Positions 8,311-16,725 of a DNA stretch of 64,000 nt are shown one piece after another. Made by a program: the position numbers and the translations under genes. Under the pieces are notes generated by a model, which made no database searches, was not told the origin of the DNA, and was given only the letters and a program-made list of their open reading frames with translations. Origin of the DNA: Nocardia sp. NBC_00508. Its GTDB lineage: Bacteria > Actinomycetota > Actinomycetes > Mycobacteriales > Mycobacteriaceae. Position 1 is the stretch's first letter. Every line of letters begins with the position of its first letter. The stretch covers positions 7,130,001-7,194,000 of the forward strand of contig NZ_CP107852.1 of NCBI RefSeq assembly GCF_036346875.1, in the 5' to 3' direction.

Positions 8311-8630
8311 ACCAGCCGGAGCAGGGCGAGTACTACAGCGATGCATGGTCCGAAGCCCACCGGATCTTCCACCGCACCCTGCTGGAGGGATGCGGCAACC
8401 CCGTCCTGCTGGAGACCTTCGACCGGATGTGGACCGCGAGCGAACTGGCCCGCCGCTGGTCGGCGCGCCGCAACCCCGATCGGGACGGCGCCGACGAGCA
8501 CCGCCGGCTGGAGGAGGCGGCGCTGGCCCGCGACGCCGACGCCGCAGCCGCGGCACTAGCCCAGCACCTCACCCTGACCGCGGCCGCACTGACCGGCCGT
8601 GCCTCCCGCGAACCCGGACGCCAAGTCTGA
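8311..8630 (+). pseudogene. GntR/FadR-type regulator, C-terminal FCD fragment
   Basis: The plus strand reads PEQGEYYSDAWSEAHRIFHR and then LLEGCGNPVLLETFDRMW, the second half of an FCD effector-binding domain, ending naturally at a stop at 8630 (GRASREPGRQV). It lacks a DNA-binding domain and a credible start. Together with the minus-strand piece to the left it accounts for most of one GntR regulator. The inversion breakpoints lie near 8030-8070 and 8300-8315. Confidence 0.7.
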
Positions 8631-8750
8631 TGCGTCGACTTCGATCTTCAGCAGCGCCTTAGCTGCGGCCGGGCTCAGCACTGGTCATTCGCCGCTCGGC
8701 AAGACGGCCGCCGAGGCGCAGGCCGCGAAGGTATCGGCGGTGGCGCGCAA

Positions 8751-9401
8751 TCAGCAGGTCACGTCCACATCGGCAGCCTGATCGAACGACACATGCACAT
8801 GGTCATAGTGATTGGCGGTCGGGCTCCCGCGGTCTTCCATGTACGACCAACCGCTGCCGTCGTTGTACCGCTGCCGCCAGATCACATATGTCACACCGAA
8901 ACGCCGCTTATTGTTCAGCACGAATTCGGCGATCGCGTCGCCGCGCGCGGAATCTGGTGTCATGAAATCGAGCGCCAGTCCGGCACCGTGGTCGCCGTCG
9001 CCACGGCCGACGGCGCCGCCGACGTCGGTGACGCCGAACGTCTTCTTGAGCAGGTTGCCCACCTGTGCCACGTGCGGCCGCGTGCCGACGAGTTCCGTCG
9101 AACATGGCACGGAGGGAGGCGGGTGCTGTTGGGCTTGCTTGGCCGACGGTGGTGGTCCCGCGGCCGCCGCCGCTGCCGGCGCCACTGCCGGTGCCGGCTG
9201 AGTCGTTGACGGCACGGTGGTCGGGGTCGGGCCGGATTCGACGGCGGACGACGGCGGCGAATCGACTGCCGCGGCCTGCTGAGCAGCCGGGCTCGGTCGT
9301 AGCGCCACCCACAGCACAACGGCGACAGCTGCCGCGATGCCACACGCAGCCAGGCGAGGGAGCTTCCGGGCTGCGGTCCGTTTGCGATGTTGGCCAGGCA
9401 T
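8751..9401 (-). CDS. Secreted/membrane-anchored protein with peptidase-like C-terminal domain
   Basis: The 216-residue product has a basic N terminus and one hydrophobic segment (LAACGIAAAVAVVLWVAL, residues about 17-34), then a Pro/Ala/Thr-rich linker to about residue 90, then a compact domain with GNLLKKTFGVTDVGGAVGRG, DHGAGLALDFM and ANHYDHVHVSF. The HGxGxAxD and HYDHVHVS elements resemble the M15/lysostaphin-like metal-binding fold found in actinobacterial extracellular proteins. A role in peptidoglycan binding or cleavage is plausible but unproven. It is transcribed alone. Confidence 0.68.
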   Translation of the reverse strand: MPGQHRKRTAARKLPRLAACGIAAAVAVVLWVALRPSPAAQQAAAVDSPPSSAVESGPTPTTVPSTTQPAPAVAPAAAAAAGPPPSAKQAQQHPPPSVPCSTELVGTRPHVAQVGNLLKKTFGVTDVGGAVGRGDGDHGAGLALDFMTPDSARGDAIAEFVLNNKRRFGVTYVIWRQRYNDGSGWSYMEDRGSPTANHYDHVHVSFDQAADVDVTC

Positions 9402-9811
9402 GATGTCGAATACCAGCTAAAGTCGAGAAAAGGTCACCGATACATTACGAAACGGCCGCGAAAATGTCACGTCGAGATTGAGATGATCGCTCCTTGACCC
9501 CAGCACCTCGCGTCTCACGTTCCGGCGGGTTGTGTCGCGCGTGCGAAGTAGGCTCGCATGCGTCGGCGTGGGGTGACGTCATGGATGTCGGCGATTGGAC
9601 GTATTGCTCGGACTCGGGACCAGGCCGCCCGGAGCGCCGGGCGATGGGAACGATCCCTTGCTCCGTCCGATGCGCCACCAGTGATCCGTCCGAAGAGGCG
9701 AAAGCTGTTACCGGACAACGAATACAACTATGATGCCGAATCGAAGGCTCGTCGCACCCGTATCGGCGCACCGCGAATGACCGGACGAGAGATCCAGGCT
9801 AGGGGGTTGCA
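9402..9811. other. Intergenic region, nothing assigned
   Basis: About 410 bases lie between divergent genes. Several open frames cross it but none has family resemblance or good initiation signals. The right end holds AGGGGG about six bases before the GTG of the next gene. Confidence 0.4.
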
Positions 9812-10189
9812 GTGCAAGGTATTTCGGTTCCGGCGGGTCACTGGCACATCATCGCGAATGGCTTTCAGGGCGACCTCGACATCGTGATCACGGCCGACGG
9901 CGGTGTCGGCGGCACGATCCGGATAGATGTTCCGACCTTCGACCCCATTGTCGGAGTCTGGAGCGAGTCCGAGCAGAAGATACAGTTCCGGCGTGATGTT
10001 CTCGTCGCGCACGGAACGCCGCAGAACTACACCGGTTTCCTTTTCGAGGCTGATGAATCACTGCTTCGGGAAAGCGACTACGGCCGGGCGGTGGCGCCGA
10101 AATACCGTGTTCTGACCGGTAGTTTCGATGGAACCGGAACAAGCGTCACAAGGCCGTTGTACGGATGGCTGGCCTGGCAGCTCATCTGA
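9812..10189 (+). CDS. Small orphan protein, possibly a beta-barrel
   Basis: The GTG at 9812 is preceded by AGGGGG. The 125-residue product has no signal peptide and reads as alternating beta-strand segments: GHWHIIANGFQGDLDIVI, GTIRIDVPTF, QKIQFRR, NYTGFLFEAD, VLTGSFDG and YGWLAW. The order of a GxW strand, an internal FxR strand, YTGxLF and a final yGWxA strand recalls avidin-like eight-stranded barrels, but this is a weak visual impression. It lies tail-to-tail with the NLR-like gene and separated from it by a small hairpin. No function can be assigned. Confidence 0.6.
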   Translation: MQGISVPAGHWHIIANGFQGDLDIVITADGGVGGTIRIDVPTFDPIVGVWSESEQKIQFRRDVLVAHGTPQNYTGFLFEADESLLRESDYGRAVAPKYRVLTGSFDGTGTSVTRPLYGWLAWQLI

Positions 10190-10197
10190 GATCGGAA

Positions 10198-10211
10198 GCC
10201 GAGGCTTCGGC
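10198..10211. terminator. Small hairpin between convergent genes
   Basis: GCCGA (10198-10202) and TCGGC (10207-10211) pair across a four-base loop, in the 54-base gap between the orphan gene and the NLR-like gene. It is short but correctly placed for a bidirectional terminator. Confidence 0.35.
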
Positions 10212-10243
10212 CTGATCAAGCGGCTGGGGCAGGACGACGTCCG

Positions 10244-11990
10244 TCAAAGGACGTGGCGAAACATGTAGAGACCGGTCGCGCCTGCCACCACCAACTGCTC
10301 GGCGTCCGGATGCCAGACCACGGCGCTGAGCGGGGCCGCTACCCGAAGCGCGCAGCGGACGCGGCCGGTGGCGACGTCCCACAGCCGGACGGTCGCGTCG
10401 TGACCGACCGAGGCCAGCACTGCACCGTCCGGCGAGAAGCCGACATCCCGCACCCAATTCGCGTGCCCGGCAAGCTCAGCACGCAACGAGCCGTCGGAGA
10501 CGTTCCACAACCGTACGGTTCCGTCATAGCCTGCCGAGGCCAGCAATTGCCCGTCCGGCGAGAAGCCGACGTTCCACACCCAATTCGTGTGCCCAACGAG
10601 CTCAGCACGCAACGAGCCGTCGGAGACGTTCCACAACCGCGCGGTGTGGTCACTGTGCGCCGACGCGAGCAGGCTACCGTCCGGCGAGAACGCGACGTTC
10701 CAGACCTCGCCGCTCGTCCGCAGGGCCGCCCGTTCCACGCAGTCCGTTGTGTCCCATAGCCGTACGGTTCCGTCGTAACCCGCTGACGCCAGCAATTGTC
10801 CGTCAGGAGCGAAGGCGACGCCGTTCACCCAGTCGGTATGGCCGATGAGAACGGCTCGTTCGGACCCGGCCTGCAGATCCCACAACCGTACGGTGCGATC
10901 ATGACCGGCCGACGCCAGCAGCCTCCCGCCGGGTGCGAAAGCCACGCCGCTGACTCGATCGCCATGGCCTGCCAGCACCGCCTGCTCGGATCCGGCCGGC
11001 ACATCCCACAGGCGAACGGTGCCGTCGTAACTCGCCGAAGCGAGCGACGACCCGTCGGGAGCGAACGCGACACCGTTGACGCGGTCGGTGTGACCAGCCG
11101 GGGCCGCCCGCTCGGCCCCGGTCGGCACGTCCCACAGCCGGACCGTTCCGTCGTACCCCGCCGAGGCCAGCGATTGCCCATCCGACGCGAACGCCACCCC
11201 GGTCACTCGATCCGTGTGCCCGGTCAGCACTGCCACCTCGGACCGCCGCGAGACGTCCCACAGCCGGACCGTGCGATCATGCCCGGCGGAAGCCAGCAGC
11301 ACGCCTTCGGGAGCGAAAGCCACTCCGCCGACTCGATCAGTGTGCCCGGTCAGTACTGCTTGCTCGGCTCCGGTGCGTACAGTCCACAACCGGATCGTTC
11401 CGTCGTACCCCGCGGAGGCGAGTAACCGCCCGTCAGGAGCGAACGCGACACCATTGACCCGGCCGGTATGCCCGGTCAGCACCACTTGCTCGGCTCCCGT
11501 AGATATGTCCCACAACCGGATCGTTCCGTCGTATCCCGCCGAAGCCAGCAACTGCCCGCTGGGCGCGAACGCCACGGCGCTGACCAGATCGCCGTGACCT
11601 CTCAGTACGACCCGCTCGACTCCGGCTGGGACCTCCCACAAATGGACGGCTCCTTCGCTGTCGCCGTAAGCGAGCAGTCGCCCATCCGGAGCGAACGCCA
11701 CTCCCTGCCCAGCGCCGGTCCGCCCGTGCAGTGCGATGAGTTCCCGTCGAGTGGGCAGGTCCCAGAGCCGTACAGTGCCCTCGAGATCGCCTGACGCCAG
11801 TAGCCGCCCGTCCGGAGAGTAGGCAACGCCCTGCACGCTTCCCGCACAACTCAGCGCGCCGACCTCCGCCCCGGCGGCCAAGTCCCACAACCGGACTCGC
11901 GCTTCATAGCCGGCCGTCGCCAGGAAGACACCATCGGGAGAGAAGGCCAGCCCCGACACGCTACCGGCATGACCGATGAGGCTATGGCGA
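10244..11990 (-). repeat. Tandem ~126-base WD40-coding repeats
   Basis: Fourteen consecutive units of about 42 codons encode the propeller half of the NLR-like protein. Units in the middle (about 10780-11600) are strongly alike at DNA level, with recurring blocks such as gtcccacagccg and gcgaacgccac, which points to recent unit duplication or conversion. The spacing is a coding periodicity and not a CRISPR or iteron array. Confidence 0.85.
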
Positions 11991-13576
11991 AGCGCCGGGT
12001 CGGGCAGGTCCGGCAGGCGCCGGGCGGGCTCCAGCCGTGGTCGAGGTAGAGTCGACGTGTAGCGATCGAGGGCGGACTCCAAGCCCGGCACGTCCCGAAG
12101 ACGACTGGCCAGTGTGGCCCCCAGTGCTTCTGGGGGATCGATCGGACCGAGCACGATCGCCGATCGTCCGAGGGCCCGGCGCAAATGACTCGCCGCCGCT
12201 GATTCCACCAGTTGCAGGTCGGCTTGGACGGGCACCGCCGAGGCTAGAATCCGCGTCTTGGCTTCGGTCCAGCGCAAATCGGCGAGCAGTGTGTCCAGTT
12301 CTGTTGTCCGGCCCGCCTGTAGCAGGTGGTAGGGCAGGAAGCGAACCAGGTAGTGGTGCTCGGCTGGCAACCGCCACCAGGGACTCGGCGCATCGTCGGG
12401 CAACAATTCTCGCGCCGCGGCGATCAGCAGGTCATGCCGCGCGATCAGGTCGCCTGGCGAGCACAGCTTGTGCAGGTGGGCGCGGATGACGTCGTGGAGG
12501 ATCAATCGCGGACCAGGAGCATCCAACCGGTAGTCGGCGACGAGGCCGAGTCGCACCAGTTCCTCGCACAGGGCGTCGACCCGGGATTGCCGCCACAGCA
12601 ACCGCAGCACCGCGAGCGGGATCTCGATGTCTTCGGGAAAGATCGCCAAGTCGAGATAGCGCTCTCGATCGTCGTCCTCCAGCAGCGCCAGACTGGCCTC
12701 CACCGTCGCCGTCACCGCATGGCTGCGATCGGCCACCCGCCTCGGGTCGAACGCGGCAGGGCCGTCCACGGCCAGCTGAGTCGCGACCTCGTCCGCCGCC
12801 ACCTCGGGTGGTTGCCCCCGGCTCACTCGCCGCTCCAAGGCGCCGTTGACCAGGTTCAGCAGCACAGGCCAGTGGCCAGCGGACCGCGCGAGCCGATCGG
12901 TCACCCGGTCGGGCAATCCCGTCACGTTGGCGGTGATCATCGAGCGGGCCTGTTCGTCGGTCATCGGGGGGACATGGATGCGCCTGGTACCCGCGGGCAG
13001 CACATCAATGATGCGGCTGGTGACCAGGCGGGTGCATTCGCGCCCTCCGTGCCGAAAGGGCCGCAGCTGCGTGCGATCCCACACGTCGTCGACAACCAGC
13101 AGCACCGGCTCCAGCCCATCGAGCAAGCGACCCAGTTCCGATCCTGCCGTATCCGGATCCGAGATTGCGGGGCGGTATCCGCTGAGAACGAACACCAGAT
13201 CATTGATTCGGTCGGCCAAGACCGCGCCGTGCGCATCCTGGCCGAGGGTGGTCCACAAGATGCCCGCGGGATAGCGCCGCTGAACCTCCGCGTGCTGACA
13301 GGCCCAGGCCGCCATCGTCGTCTTCCCGAAGCCGCCGACCCCCTGCAGGCCGGTCACCAATCCCACTTCGCCGGCCTCGAGGGCCGTCAACGCCTCCAGT
13401 AGCTGATCGCCGAGATCGGGGCGTTCCACCATTCGATCCAGCGATGGGATCATCCGCGGAACTCGCTCGCGCCAGGGGTGGCCTTCCGGGGAATTGTGGA
13501 TCGTGATGGTCTCCGCCTGATAGATGCGGCCCTGGTCCCGTGCCTGCGCCTTGGAACGCATCGGAAAAGGCGTCAT
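10244..13576 (-). CDS. NLR-like STAND protein: amyloid-like N-terminal motif, NB-ARC ATPase, 14 WD40 repeats
   Basis: The 1110-residue product has three parts. Residues 12-21 are ARDQGRIYQA, followed by ETITIHN, a short motif resembling bacterial amyloid signalling motifs. Residues about 50-390 form an NB-ARC-type STAND ATPase with P-loop GVGGFGKTT (about 79-87), Walker B VLLVVDD (about 158-164) and a downstream winged-helix-like part. From about residue 530 to the end there are 14 WD40 repeats (GHTDRVNGVAFAPDG, then LASAGYDGTVRLWDV), enough for two seven-bladed propellers. STAND proteins are signal switches: the repeats sense a ligand, the ATPase oligomerises and an effector is recruited. 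ATG 13576 overlaps the stop of the upstream small gene (ATGA), so the two are one unit. Confidence 0.9.
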   Translation of the reverse strand: MTPFPMRSKAQARDQGRIYQAETITIHNSPEGHPWRERVPRMIPSLDRMVERPDLGDQLLEALTALEAGEVGLVTGLQGVGGFGKTTMAAWACQHAEVQRRYPAGILWTTLGQDAHGAVLADRINDLVFVLSGYRPAISDPDTAGSELGRLLDGLEPVLLVVDDVWDRTQLRPFRHGGRECTRLVTSRIIDVLPAGTRRIHVPPMTDEQARSMITANVTGLPDRVTDRLARSAGHWPVLLNLVNGALERRVSRGQPPEVAADEVATQLAVDGPAAFDPRRVADRSHAVTATVEASLALLEDDDRERYLDLAIFPEDIEIPLAVLRLLWRQSRVDALCEELVRLGLVADYRLDAPGPRLILHDVIRAHLHKLCSPGDLIARHDLLIAAARELLPDDAPSPWWRLPAEHHYLVRFLPYHLLQAGRTTELDTLLADLRWTEAKTRILASAVPVQADLQLVESAAASHLRRALGRSAIVLGPIDPPEALGATLASRLRDVPGLESALDRYTSTLPRPRLEPARRLPDLPDPALRHSLIGHAGSVSGLAFSPDGVFLATAGYEARVRLWDLAAGAEVGALSCAGSVQGVAYSPDGRLLASGDLEGTVRLWDLPTRRELIALHGRTGAGQGVAFAPDGRLLAYGDSEGAVHLWEVPAGVERVVLRGHGDLVSAVAFAPSGQLLASAGYDGTIRLWDISTGAEQVVLTGHTGRVNGVAFAPDGRLLASAGYDGTIRLWTVRTGAEQAVLTGHTDRVGGVAFAPEGVLLASAGHDRTVRLWDVSRRSEVAVLTGHTDRVTGVAFASDGQSLASAGYDGTVRLWDVPTGAERAAPAGHTDRVNGVAFAPDGSSLASASYDGTVRLWDVPAGSEQAVLAGHGDRVSGVAFAPGGRLLASAGHDRTVRLWDLQAGSERAVLIGHTDWVNGVAFAPDGQLLASAGYDGTVRLWDTTDCVERAALRTSGEVWNVAFSPDGSLLASAHSDHTARLWNVSDGSLRAELVGHTNWVWNVGFSPDGQLLASAGYDGTVRLWNVSDGSLRAELAGHANWVRDVGFSPDGAVLASVGHDATVRLWDVATGRVRCALRVAAPLSAVVWHPDAEQLVVAGATGLYMFRHVL

Positions 13577-13887
13577 GGTTGCCGCCGGATATCTCCGGTG
13601 CTGATGTCCCCACCGGCTTGGAATACCTGGGCATTATCGCGCGCCCGCGCCGAAAGTCGAAGCACCCGAGCAGTTCCGCCGCTCGGACGAACGGTGATCA
13701 GCAAAGTCAGTATTGCCGCAGCAAAACTGCCGACTCCGGCCAGCCAGCTCACCAACTCCACGCCGCGCCGCCCCCAAACCACAGCAACCACGATCAATCC
13801 CCCTGTCACCAGCAATCCCGCTGCTACGAAAGCGTACCGCTGCGTAGTCGTCATACTCTCCATCATCGACGCCACAGGGGGTAGCAC
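13573..13887 (-). CDS. Small two-helix membrane protein with C-terminal amyloid-like motif, partner of the NLR-like protein
   Basis: The product (up to 104 residues; alternative ATG starts at 13866 and 13854) has two membrane helices at about residues 20-38 and 46-66 and a short basic tail. The tail holds ARDNAQVFQAGGDIST (residues 82-97). It aligns without gaps with residues 12-21 of the downstream NLR-like protein: A-R-D-x-x-[QR]-[VI]-[FY]-Q-A. Such matched motifs let bacterial NLRs template amyloid-like assembly of a membrane-acting effector. The gene overlaps the NLR start by four bases. The effector role is an inference from this architecture. Confidence 0.72.
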   Translation of the reverse strand: MLPPVASMMESMTTTQRYAFVAAGLLVTGGLIVVAVVWGRRGVELVSWLAGVGSFAAAILTLLITVRPSGGTARVLRLSARARDNAQVFQAGGDISTGDIRRQP

Positions 13888-14091
13888 GTACCGAAATCTG
13901 CAACCCTGGCCTGTCGAAAGCTTGTCGGCGAGAGAAGTTGCGGCCTCAGCTCAGCCGGTACACCGCGTTCCACCTCACGCCGGTCGATGTCAGATGCTCT
14001 GTCCGCTAATTCATTGCCACACAACCGCATTCGACCTCCTGTTACGGTTGGGCCGCCAGGTGCTCGATCGTCCAAGAAAGTGGAAGTATCT

Positions 14092-14373
14092 ATGGTCTTT
14101 GGACCTTCTCGGGGTTTTACTGCGCTGGCGTGCTTCGGTGCGGTGATCGCGACACCGTTCGTCAGTCTTCAAGCACCGCAGGCTGTCGCCCAGGAGTGCC
14201 GCAATGGCGAGCTGAGGATCGCAGACGACGCGTCGGGCTACTTCCGCTGCGAGAACGGGCGGCCTGTCTTCGAGCCATGTCCGTCGGACAAGTACGCGGT
14301 GCGGCTGCTGCCGAACGTGGTCGTCTGCGTACCGCGGCCGACAGGCTACCCGACACGCCCCGTCGGTGAGTGA
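14092..14373 (+). CDS. Small secreted Cys-containing protein
   Basis: ATG 14092 has GGAAG upstream and gives 93 residues. Residues 1-33 form a signal peptide (GFTALACFGAVIATPFVSL, cleavage probably after AVA). The mature part has four cysteines in the order ECRNGEL, YFRCENGRP, EPCPSDKY and VVVCVPRP. This spacing (C..G..., Y..C..G, CP, C) loosely resembles a chitin-binding peritrophin-type fold, but similarity this short is not decisive. A role outside the cell is likely; the ligand is unknown. Confidence 0.65.
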   Translation: MVFGPSRGFTALACFGAVIATPFVSLQAPQAVAQECRNGELRIADDASGYFRCENGRPVFEPCPSDKYAVRLLPNVVVCVPRPTGYPTRPVGE

Positions 14374-14409
14374 TTTCGGCACGGCCATTCATTGGCAGTG
14401 CCAACATGT

Positions 14410-14880
14410 ATGGTTGCTGCCGTGGAGGAGACGCCCGCACGCCTGACCGTGAAGCCGAGTTGGCTGCTCACCCAATTGGCGGTGCACGCCCACCGGCTGG
14501 CATCCGACGGCTTCGGCGAGGCGGGTGCGCGCGGGTACCACTACCGCATTCTGGCCGCGCTGGACGAGTTCGGGGTGGCCAGTCAGGCCGAACTCGGTCG
14601 CCGGTGCAATATGGACCGCAGCGATGTGGTAGCGGCCATCAACGAACTGGCCGAGCCTGGTTTCGTCGAGCGGGCACCGGACCCGGGTGACCGACGACGC
14701 AACATTGTGAGCCTCACCGAGGCGGGCGAACGGCAACTGCGACGCCTGGACCGAGCGCTCGACAAGGTGCAGGACGACCTCCTCGTACCGCTGTCGGCCG
14801 AGGACCGAACGAACTTGACCCGCCTGCTCACTCGACTGCTCACGCACCATCAACGCCCACCGGGGTATCGCGAACACTAG
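14410..14880 (+). CDS. MarR-family transcriptional regulator
   Basis: The product, about 156 residues, has the MarR winged-helix core: YHYRILAALDEFGVASQAEL, the recognition part MDRSDVVAAINELAEPGFVER and the wing PDPGDRRRNIVSLTEAGE (the DxRxxxxxLT motif). It should act as a homodimeric repressor relieved by small molecules. The exact start is uncertain: TTG 14392, ATG 14410 and GTG 14422 are all in frame and none has a good ribosome-binding site. It converges with the AraC gene, overlapping its end by four bases. Confidence 0.85.
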   Translation: MVAAVEETPARLTVKPSWLLTQLAVHAHRLASDGFGEAGARGYHYRILAALDEFGVASQAELGRRCNMDRSDVVAAINELAEPGFVERAPDPGDRRRNIVSLTEAGERQLRRLDRALDKVQDDLLVPLSAEDRTNLTRLLTRLLTHHQRPPGYREH

Positions 14881-15656
14881 GACGCAGGCGAGGTTCCGAG
14901 ATCGAATCGGATACCGGCGCGCAGCATCTTGGTGGCGGACAGTCCGATCATGTCGCGGAAGGTTTCACTGAAGTGGGACGGGGTCGCGAAGCCGGCGTCG
15001 AGGGCGGATCGGGTGAGGTCGTGGCCGGTCACGGCGCCGCGGACGGTGTGGATCATGCGGTTCCACCGCTGATAGCCGCGGAATGTGGTGCCGGACTGCT
15101 GGGTGAACAGGCGGAGGAAATGGGTGGTGGACAGGCCCAGGTTCGCGGCGATGTGGTCGGCGCGGTAGGAGCGGGCCGGGTCGCTGCGGATGGTGGCGGC
15201 GACCTGCTCGATGCGTGGATCGGTGACGGGTGCGGCGCCGGCGATGGCTCGGGCGTAGATGTGGTCCGGATCCACGATGGGAGCACAGCATAGCTCGGCA
15301 AGCTCACGCTCTCGCCGGTGAGCGAGGCCGAAAGGTCCTGCGGCAGCGGTCATCTCGTCGGCGATAGCGGTGGCGGGCGCTCCCGTGGGGTCGACGAAAA
15401 GCACCAGAATCCATCCCTGGGTGGCGACTATGCGCTGCGTCGTGCGGGCGGGGGCGAATGAACTGCCGGTGCTTATCGGCCCCTGCGCGGTATGCAGGAC
15501 GAGCGGCGCGTCCAGGCCGACACTGAGCATCGCGACCGAGGGGGAATGCGGGTCGACGCCGAGATCCGGCCCGATATAGCCGACGTGACCGGACCGCACC
15601 CACGCCACCGGCGTCCGTGTCGGACCGCAGATTTCCGAAAGCGCGTCGATGGTCAC
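14877..15656 (-). CDS. AraC-family transcriptional regulator
   Basis: From GTG 15656 the product is about 259 residues. The N-terminal two thirds form a cupin-like sensing domain (VAWVRSGHVGYIGPDLGVD). The C-terminal third holds two HTH motifs: AANLGLSTTHFLRLFTQQSG and ALDAGFATPSHFSETFRDMIG. It is divergent from the esterase-ABC-ECF operon, with only 64 bases between starts, and is the obvious candidate to control it. AraC regulators next to YbtPQ/IrtAB-like importers often respond to the imported siderophore; that is an analogy here. Longer in-frame starts exist but would overlap the divergent gene. Confidence 0.82.
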   Translation of the reverse strand: MTIDALSEICGPTRTPVAWVRSGHVGYIGPDLGVDPHSPSVAMLSVGLDAPLVLHTAQGPISTGSSFAPARTTQRIVATQGWILVLFVDPTGAPATAIADEMTAAAGPFGLAHRRERELAELCCAPIVDPDHIYARAIAGAAPVTDPRIEQVAATIRSDPARSYRADHIAANLGLSTTHFLRLFTQQSGTTFRGYQRWNRMIHTVRGAVTGHDLTRSALDAGFATPSHFSETFRDMIGLSATKMLRAGIRFDLGTSPAS

Positions 15657-15720
15657 GCTGCCAGGGTATCGGTACGCCGCCGGAGCACGGCGGTCCACGA
15701 GGAGTCTGGAGAGCAAAGTC

Positions 15721-16725
15721 ATGCGAGGCAAGGTTCCCCTGGGGGTGCGGATTCTGACCGCACTCACGACCGAACCGGACTGGGATTCGATCACCCCGGC
15801 CCAGGTCATCGAGGTGCGTGAAGCCCAGCACCGCAAGCGCCGGTCCGCGCTCGGCAGGTTCGTCACCGGCAAGCGCGATCGCGGCGCACAGATCACCACA
15901 TCCGTACTCGATCTGCCGGGGCGTCGGCTGAGTGCCCGCGTGTACCGGCCCGAGCGGGGAGGTTCGGAGCTGCCGCTGATCGTCGCGTTCCACGGCGGTG
16001 GATTGATTCTCGGCGCACCGGATCAGGACGATTGGCTGCTCAGTCACCTGGCGGCCAACTGTCCGGCCGTGGTCGTCTCGGTCGACTATCGGCTGGCGCC
16101 CGAGCACCCGGTGCCCGCGCCCGTCGAGGACGCCTACGACTCCGTATCCCACCTCGTCGACGAGGCCGCGCGCTGGGGAGCCGATCCCACTCGACTCGCC
16201 CTATTGGGTGCCAGCGCGGGAGCCACGCTCGCGACACTGACTGCGATCAGGGCGGTCGGACTGGGGCTGCCGGTACGCGCCCAGGTGCTGATCAATCCGC
16301 AGCTGGATTGGACCGACCGTGCCTTCGAGTACCCGTCGTTCACCGAGAACGCAGACAGCCCCACCGCGACACCGGCCAATTGCCGCGCGGTGCAGCGCAT
16401 CGTGCTTCCCGAATCCTTCGACCCTCGCGTGATGTCACCAGTGCACAGCGACAACCTCGCGGGACTCCCTCCGGCCCTTGTCCAAGCCGTGGGTACGGAC
16501 CCGCTGGAAGATCAGGCACCGGCCTATGCCGCTCGGCTGCGGGAGGCCGGAGTCGAGGTGACGCTGACCCGCTACCCGGAAGCGGTGCACGCCTTCCTGA
16601 GCATGCCCGGACTGGTCCCCGCGGCCCGGCCCGCACGCGCCGAGATCCTCGCTCACCTGCGCAGCCACCTGCTGGAGCGCTCGGGCAGTGCTGCGACGAG
16701 AGCGACGAAGGCAGGGCGGCGATGA
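15721..16725 (+). CDS. Alpha/beta-hydrolase (HSL-type esterase), first gene of the transport operon
   Basis: ATG 15721 has GGAGAG upstream. The 334-residue product has the hormone-sensitive-lipase fold: oxyanion motif AFHGGGLILG, VDYRLAPEHPVPAP, nucleophile elbow LLGASAGATLA (GxSxG with Ala before Ser where Asp is more usual), the acid region VGTDPLEDQ and histidine EAVHAFLS. It overlaps the first ABC gene by four bases. In an import operon for a chelate, an esterase could open an ester-linked ligand such as a siderophore and release the metal; this is inferred from position. Confidence 0.82.
   Translation: MRGKVPLGVRILTALTTEPDWDSITPAQVIEVREAQHRKRRSALGRFVTGKRDRGAQITTSVLDLPGRRLSARVYRPERGGSELPLIVAFHGGGLILGAPDQDDWLLSHLAANCPAVVVSVDYRLAPEHPVPAPVEDAYDSVSHLVDEAARWGADPTRLALLGASAGATLATLTAIRAVGLGLPVRAQVLINPQLDWTDRAFEYPSFTENADSPTATPANCRAVQRIVLPESFDPRVMSPVHSDNLAGLPPALVQAVGTDPLEDQAPAYAARLREAGVEVTLTRYPEAVHAFLSMPGLVPAARPARAEILAHLRSHLLERSGSAATRATKAGRR

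Noticed and set aside
10244..11990. Regular ~126-base repeats as a CRISPR array or iterons
   Set aside because: The units are continuous coding WD40 repeats; there are no short identical repeats with unique spacers.
12326..13402. Long plus-strand frame opposite the NB-ARC part of the NLR gene
   Set aside because: It lies wholly within the NLR gene, has no start signals and the product has no recognisable domain.
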